NCBI GenBank assembly: GCA_946902985.2
Contig: OX336397.1
Location: 185,012,813 to 185,076,812, forward strand
Direction of reading: 5' to 3'
Origin: Meconema thalassinum
Taxonomy: Eukaryota > Arthropoda > Insecta > Orthoptera > Tettigoniidae
DNA: 64,000 nt
Part shown: piece by piece, positions 59,401 to 64,000 of the stretch
How the letters are laid out: every line of letters begins with the position of its first letter
Position numbering within the stretch: the first letter of the stretch is position 1
Translations under genes and position numbers: made by a program
Notes under the pieces: generated by a model
What the model was told of the DNA's origin: nothing
Databases searched by the model: none
What the model saw: only the letters and a program-made list of their open reading frames with translations

Positions 59401-62400
59401 TGCTGCTGTGGTAACTTGCTACTTGTTGCCATGATAACTTGCTTCTTGTTGCCATGATAACTTGCTATTTGTTGCCATGATAACTTGCTACTTGTTGTCA
59501 TGATAACTTGTTTTTTGTTGCTGTGGTAACTTGCTTCTTGTTGCTGTGGTAACTTGCTTCTTGTTGCTGTGGTAACTTGCTACTTGTTGCTGTGGTAACT
59601 TGCTTCTTGTTGCTGTGGTAACTTGCTTCTTGTTGCTGTGGTAACTTGCTACTTGTTGCTGGGGTAACTTGCTTCTTGTTGCTGTGGTAACTTGCTTCTT
59701 GTTGCTGTGGTAACTTGCTACATGTTGACATGGTAACTTGCTTCTTGTTGCTGTGGTAACTTGCTAATTGTTGCTGTGGTAACTTGCTTCTTGTTGCTGT
59801 GGTAACTTGCTACATGTTGTCATGGTAACTTGCTACATGTTGACATGGTAACTAGCTACTTGTTGACATGGTAACTTGCTACTTGTTGCCATGATAACTT
59901 GCTATTTCTTGACATGGTACGTTGCTACTTGTTGACATGGTAACTTGCTACTTGTTGTCATAATAACTTGCTACTTGTTGACATGGTAAATTGCTACATG
60001 TTTTCATGGTAACTTGCTTCTTGTCTGTGGTAACTTGCTTCTTATTGCTGTGGTAACTTGCTTCTGTTGACATGGTAACTTGCTACATATTGACATGGTA
60101 ACTTGCTACATGTTGACATGGTAACTTGCTACTTGTTGTCATGATAACTTGCTACATGTTGACATGGTAACTTGCTACTTGTGGTCATGGTAACTTGCTA
60201 CTTGTTGTCATGGTAACTTGCTACTTGTTGTCATGGTAACTTGCTACTTGTTGTCATGATAACTTGCAACATGTTGACATGGTAACTTGCTACATGATGA
60301 CATGGTAACTTGCTACTTGTTGTCATGGTAACTTGCTACTTGTTGTCATGGTAACTTGCTACAGGTTGACATGGTAACTTGCTACTTGTTGTCATGATAA
60401 CTTGCTACTTGTTGACATGGTAACTTGCTACTTGTTGTCATGATAACTTGCTACTTGTTGACATGGTAACTTGCTACTTGTTGCTGCGGTAACTTGCTAG
60501 ATGTTGACCTGGTAAGTTGCTACATGTTGTCATGGTAACTTGCTTCTTGTTGCTGAGGTAACTTGCTTCTTGTTCCTGCGGTAACTTGCTACATGTTGAC
60601 ATGGTAACTTGCTACATGTTGTCATGGTAACTTGCTTCCTGTTGCTGTGGTAACTTGCTTCTTGTTGCTGTGGTAACTTGCTACATAGTGACATGGTAAC
60701 TTGTTACATGTTGACATGGTAACTTGCTACTTGTTGTCATGATAACTTGCTTCTTGTTGACATGGTAACTTGCTAATTGTTTTAATGATAACTTGCTTCT
60801 TGTTGCTGTGGTAACTTGCTACTTGTTGCCATGGTAACTTGCTACTTGTTTTCATGATAACTTGCTTCTTGTTGTCATGGAAACTTGCTACATGTTGACA
60901 TGGTAACTTGCTACATGTTGTCATGATAACTTGCTTCTTGTTGTCATGGTAACTTGCTACTTGTTTTAATGATAACTTGCTTCTTGTTGCTGTGGTAACT
61001 TGCTATTTGTTGCCATGGTAACTTGCTACTTGTGTTCATGATAACTTGCTTCTTGTTGTCATGGAAACTTGCTACATGTTGACATGGTAACTTGCTACAT
61101 GTTGTCCGGATAACTTGCTTCTTGTTGTCATGGTAACTTGCTGCTTGTTGCCATGGGAACTTGCTATTTGTTGTCATGATAACTTGCTCCTTGTTGCTAT
61201 GATAACTTGCTACACGTTGACATGGTACCTTGCTATTTGTTGCCATGGTAACTTGCTATTTGTTGTCATGATAACTTGCTCCTTGTTGCTATGATAACTT
61301 GCTACATGTTGACATGGTAACTTGCTACTTGTTGAAATGTTAACTTGCTACTTGCTGCTAAGGTAATTTGTTACGTGGTGCTGTGGTAACTTGCTGCTTG
61401 TTGCTAAGGTAATTTGCTACTTGTTGACATGGTAACTTGCTACATGTTGCTAAGGTAATTTGCTACGTGTTGCTGTGGTAACTTGCTGCTTGTTGCTAAG
61501 GTTATTTGCTACTTGTTGACATGGTAATTTGCTACTTGTTGCTGTGGTAACTTGCTTCTTGTTGCTGTGGTAACTTGCTGCTTTTTGCTGTGGTAACTTG
61601 CTACATGTTGACATGGTAACATGCTATTTTTTGCCATGGTAACTTGCTACTTGTTGTCATGATAACTTGCTTCTTGTTGCTATGATAACTTGCTACTTGT
61701 TGCCATGGTAACTTGCTATTTGTTGTCATGATAACTTGCTTCTTTTTGCTATGATAACTTGCTACTTGTTGACATGGTAACTTGCTACTTGTTGACATGG
61801 TAACTTGCTACTTGTTGAAAAGGTAATTTGCTGCTTGTTGATGTGGTAACGTGCATCTTGTTGCTATGGTAATTTGCTACATGTTGACATGGTAACATTC
61901 TACTTGTTGCTATGGTAATTTGCTATTTTTTGCTGTGATAACTTGCTGCTTGTTGCTATGATAACTTGCTGCATGTTGCTATGGTAACTTGCTACGTGTT
62001 GCTAAGGTAATTTGCTACTTGTTGCTGAGGTTACTTGCTTCTTGTTGTTGTGGTAACTTGCTGCTTGTTGCTGTGGTAACTTGCTGCTTATTGCTGTGGT
62101 AACTTGCTACTTGATGCTATGATAACTTGCTATGTGTTGCTATGGTAACTTGCTACGTTTTGCTGCGGTAACTTGCTGCTTGTTGCTATGATAACTTGTT
62201 ACATGTTGACATGGTAACTTGCTTCTTGTCGCTAAGGTAATTTGCTACTTGTTCCTGTGGTAACTTGCTTCTTGTTGATGTGGTAACTTGCTTCTTTTTG
62301 CTGTGGTAACTTGCTACTTGTTGCTATGATAACTTGCTGCTTGTTGACATGGTAACTTGCTACTTGTTGCCATGGTAACTTGCTAATTGTTGTCATGATA

Positions 62401-64000
62401 ACTTGCTTCTTGTTGCTGTGGTAACTTGCTTCTTGTTGCTGTGGTAACTTGCTACATGTTGACATGGTAACTTGCTTCTTATTGCTGTGGTAACTTGCTA
62501 CATGTTGACATGGTAACTTGCTACATGTTGACATGGTAACTTGCTACTTTTTGCTGTGGTAACTTGCTGCATGTTGCTATGATAACTTGCTACATGTTGC
62601 CATGGTAACTTGCTACATGTTGACATGGTTACGTGCTACATGTTGACATGGTAACTTGCTACTTGTTGTCATGATAACTTGCCTCTTGTTGTCATGGTAA
62701 CTTGCTACTTGTTGACATTAAACTTGCTTTTTGTTGCCGAGGTAACTTGCTACATGTTGACATGGTATCTTGCTACATGTTTACATGGTAACTTCCTATT
62801 TGTTGTCATGATAACTTGCTTCTTGTTTTCATGGTAACTTGCTACATGTTGACATGATTACTTGCTACTTGTTGTCATGAAAACTTGCTTCTGTTGACAT
62901 GGTAACTTGCTACATGTGGACATGGTAACTTGCTACATGTTGCTATGGTAACTTGCTACGTGTTGCTGTGGTAACTTGCTGCTTGTTGCTATGATAACTT
63001 GCTACATGTTGACATGGTAACTTGCTACTTGTTGCTAAGGTAATTTGCTACTTGTTGCTGAGGTAACTTGCTTCTTGTTGCTGTGGTAACTTGCTGCTTG
63101 TTGCTGTGGTAACTTGCTGCTAGTTGCTGTGGTAACTTGCTACTTGTTACTATGATAACTTGCTAAATGTTGACATGGTAACTTTCAACTTGTAGCCGTG
63201 GGAACTTGCTACATGTTGTCATGACAACTTGCTTCTTGTTGCTATGGTAACTTGCTGCTTTTTGCTGTGGTAACTTGCTGCTTGTTGCTATGATAACTTG
63301 CTATATGTTGCTATGGTAACTTGCTACGTTTTGCTGCGGTAACTTGCTGCTTGTTGCTATGATAACTTGTTACATGTAGACATGGTAACTTGCTACTTGT
63401 TGCTATGATAACTTGCTTCTTGTTGCTGTGGTAACTTGCTTCTTGTTGCTGTGGTAACTTGCTACATGTTGACATGGTAACTTGCTTCTTATTGCTGTGG
63501 TAACTTGCTACATGTTGACATGGTAACTTGCTACATGTTGACATGGTAACTTGCTACTTGTTGCTGTGGTAACTTGCTGCTTGTTGCTATGATAACTTGC
63601 TACATGTTGACATGGTAACTTGCTACATGTTGACATCGTAACGTGCTACATGTTGACATGGTAACTTGCTACTTGTCGTCATGATAACTTGCCTCTTGTT
63701 GTCATGGTAACTTGCTACTTGTTGACATTAAACTTGCTTCTTGTTGCCGAGGTAACTTGCTACATGTTGACATGGTATCTTGCTACATGTTTACATGGTA
63801 ACTTCCTATTTGTTGTCATGATAACTTGCTTCTTGTTGTCATGGTAACTTGCTACATGTTGACATGATTACTTGCTACTTGTTGTCATGATAACTTGCTT
63901 CTGTTGACATGGTAACTTGCTACATGTTGACATGGTAACTTGCTTCTTGTTGCTGTGGTAACTTGCTACATGTTGACATGGTAACTTGCTACTTGTTGCC
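56403..64000 (+). repeat. 23-bp satellite array, right part, with ~1.01-kb higher-order repeats
   Basis: About 330 monomers to the window end, same family and orientation as 33,715-35,787. Marked variants recur as blocks: GACATTAAACTTGC at 62,714 and 63,724 (1,010 bp apart, 44 monomers), with a related GACTTTAAACTTGC at 56,495. Block 62,190-62,690 resembles 35,200-35,787 plus 56,403-56,470 joined together. Monomers at 57.4-58.9 kb are the most diverged. Open frames here are artefacts. Confidence 0.95.

Noticed and set aside
56253..64000. Many minus-strand open frames of 65-100 codons with S-K-L-P-x-Q repeats in the 23-bp array
   Set aside because: A stop-free 23-bp monomer makes 23-codon periodic frames automatically; they occur throughout the array, shift with indels, and have no sign of coding constraint.

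Overview
This is nuclear DNA from an animal, almost certainly an insect, and I found no intact host gene in it. Nearly all of it is transposable elements, in layers and mostly decayed, plus satellite DNA. Interstitial (TTAGG/TAACC)n blocks point to an arthropod. The tRNA-headed SINEs, and an insertion tail that carries a GGGGCC...GGCCCC motif and ends in an (ATC)n microsatellite, resemble repeats I associate from memory with large-genome Polyneoptera (orthopterans, stick insects). That placement is an inference.

Layout. 1-4.1 kb: decayed Polinton/Maverick with a fibre-like gene on the minus strand, then a packaging ATPase, a conserved uncharacterised Polinton gene and an integrase with a chromodomain on the plus strand; every gene is broken. 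4.1-21.2 kb: a pair of ~1.35-kb diverged inverted repeats. Between them lie an unassigned AT-rich tract, a Ty3/gypsy-like retrotransposon (coiled-coil gag, then protease, RT, RNase H and part of integrase) whose integrase is split by a SINE and then cut off, and ~27 copies of a ~160-bp tandem repeat. 21.2-25.1 kb: dispersed and tandem repeats and an exon-like coding fragment. 25.1-29.8 kb: an RTE-like non-LTR retrotransposon on the minus strand, carrying two nested insertions. 29.8-31.3 kb: four ~315-bp tandem units. 31.4-32.7 kb: a broken mariner. 33.7-64 kb: an array of a 23-bp satellite with higher-order structure, interrupted by one very large insertion.

That insertion is the main discovery. 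Positions 35,788-56,402 form a giant near-perfect palindrome, a foldback element of 20.6 kb. It has two ~8-kb arms (once nested insertions in the left arm are removed), a ~44-bp central spacer, AGTAGG...CCTACT termini and a 6-bp target duplication (GACATG). Copies of the same satellite segment near 62.6 and 63.6 kb preserve the uninterrupted target. The 6-bp duplication and AG/CT termini match Polintons. Part of the arm also shares two short sequence blocks with DNA next to the Polinton integrase at 3.8 kb. I infer a non-autonomous, Polinton-mobilised palindromic element; I recognise no coding gene of its own in the arms.

The left arm later received a 2.6-kb piggyBac element with TTAT (not TTAA) target duplications. 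The right arm keeps the empty site. The piggyBac transposase was then interrupted by a 223-bp LINE/SINE tail. A 1.94-kb unidentified insertion is also present only in the left arm. The window therefore holds a readable order of events: satellite, foldback insertion, piggyBac insertion, retroposon insertion.
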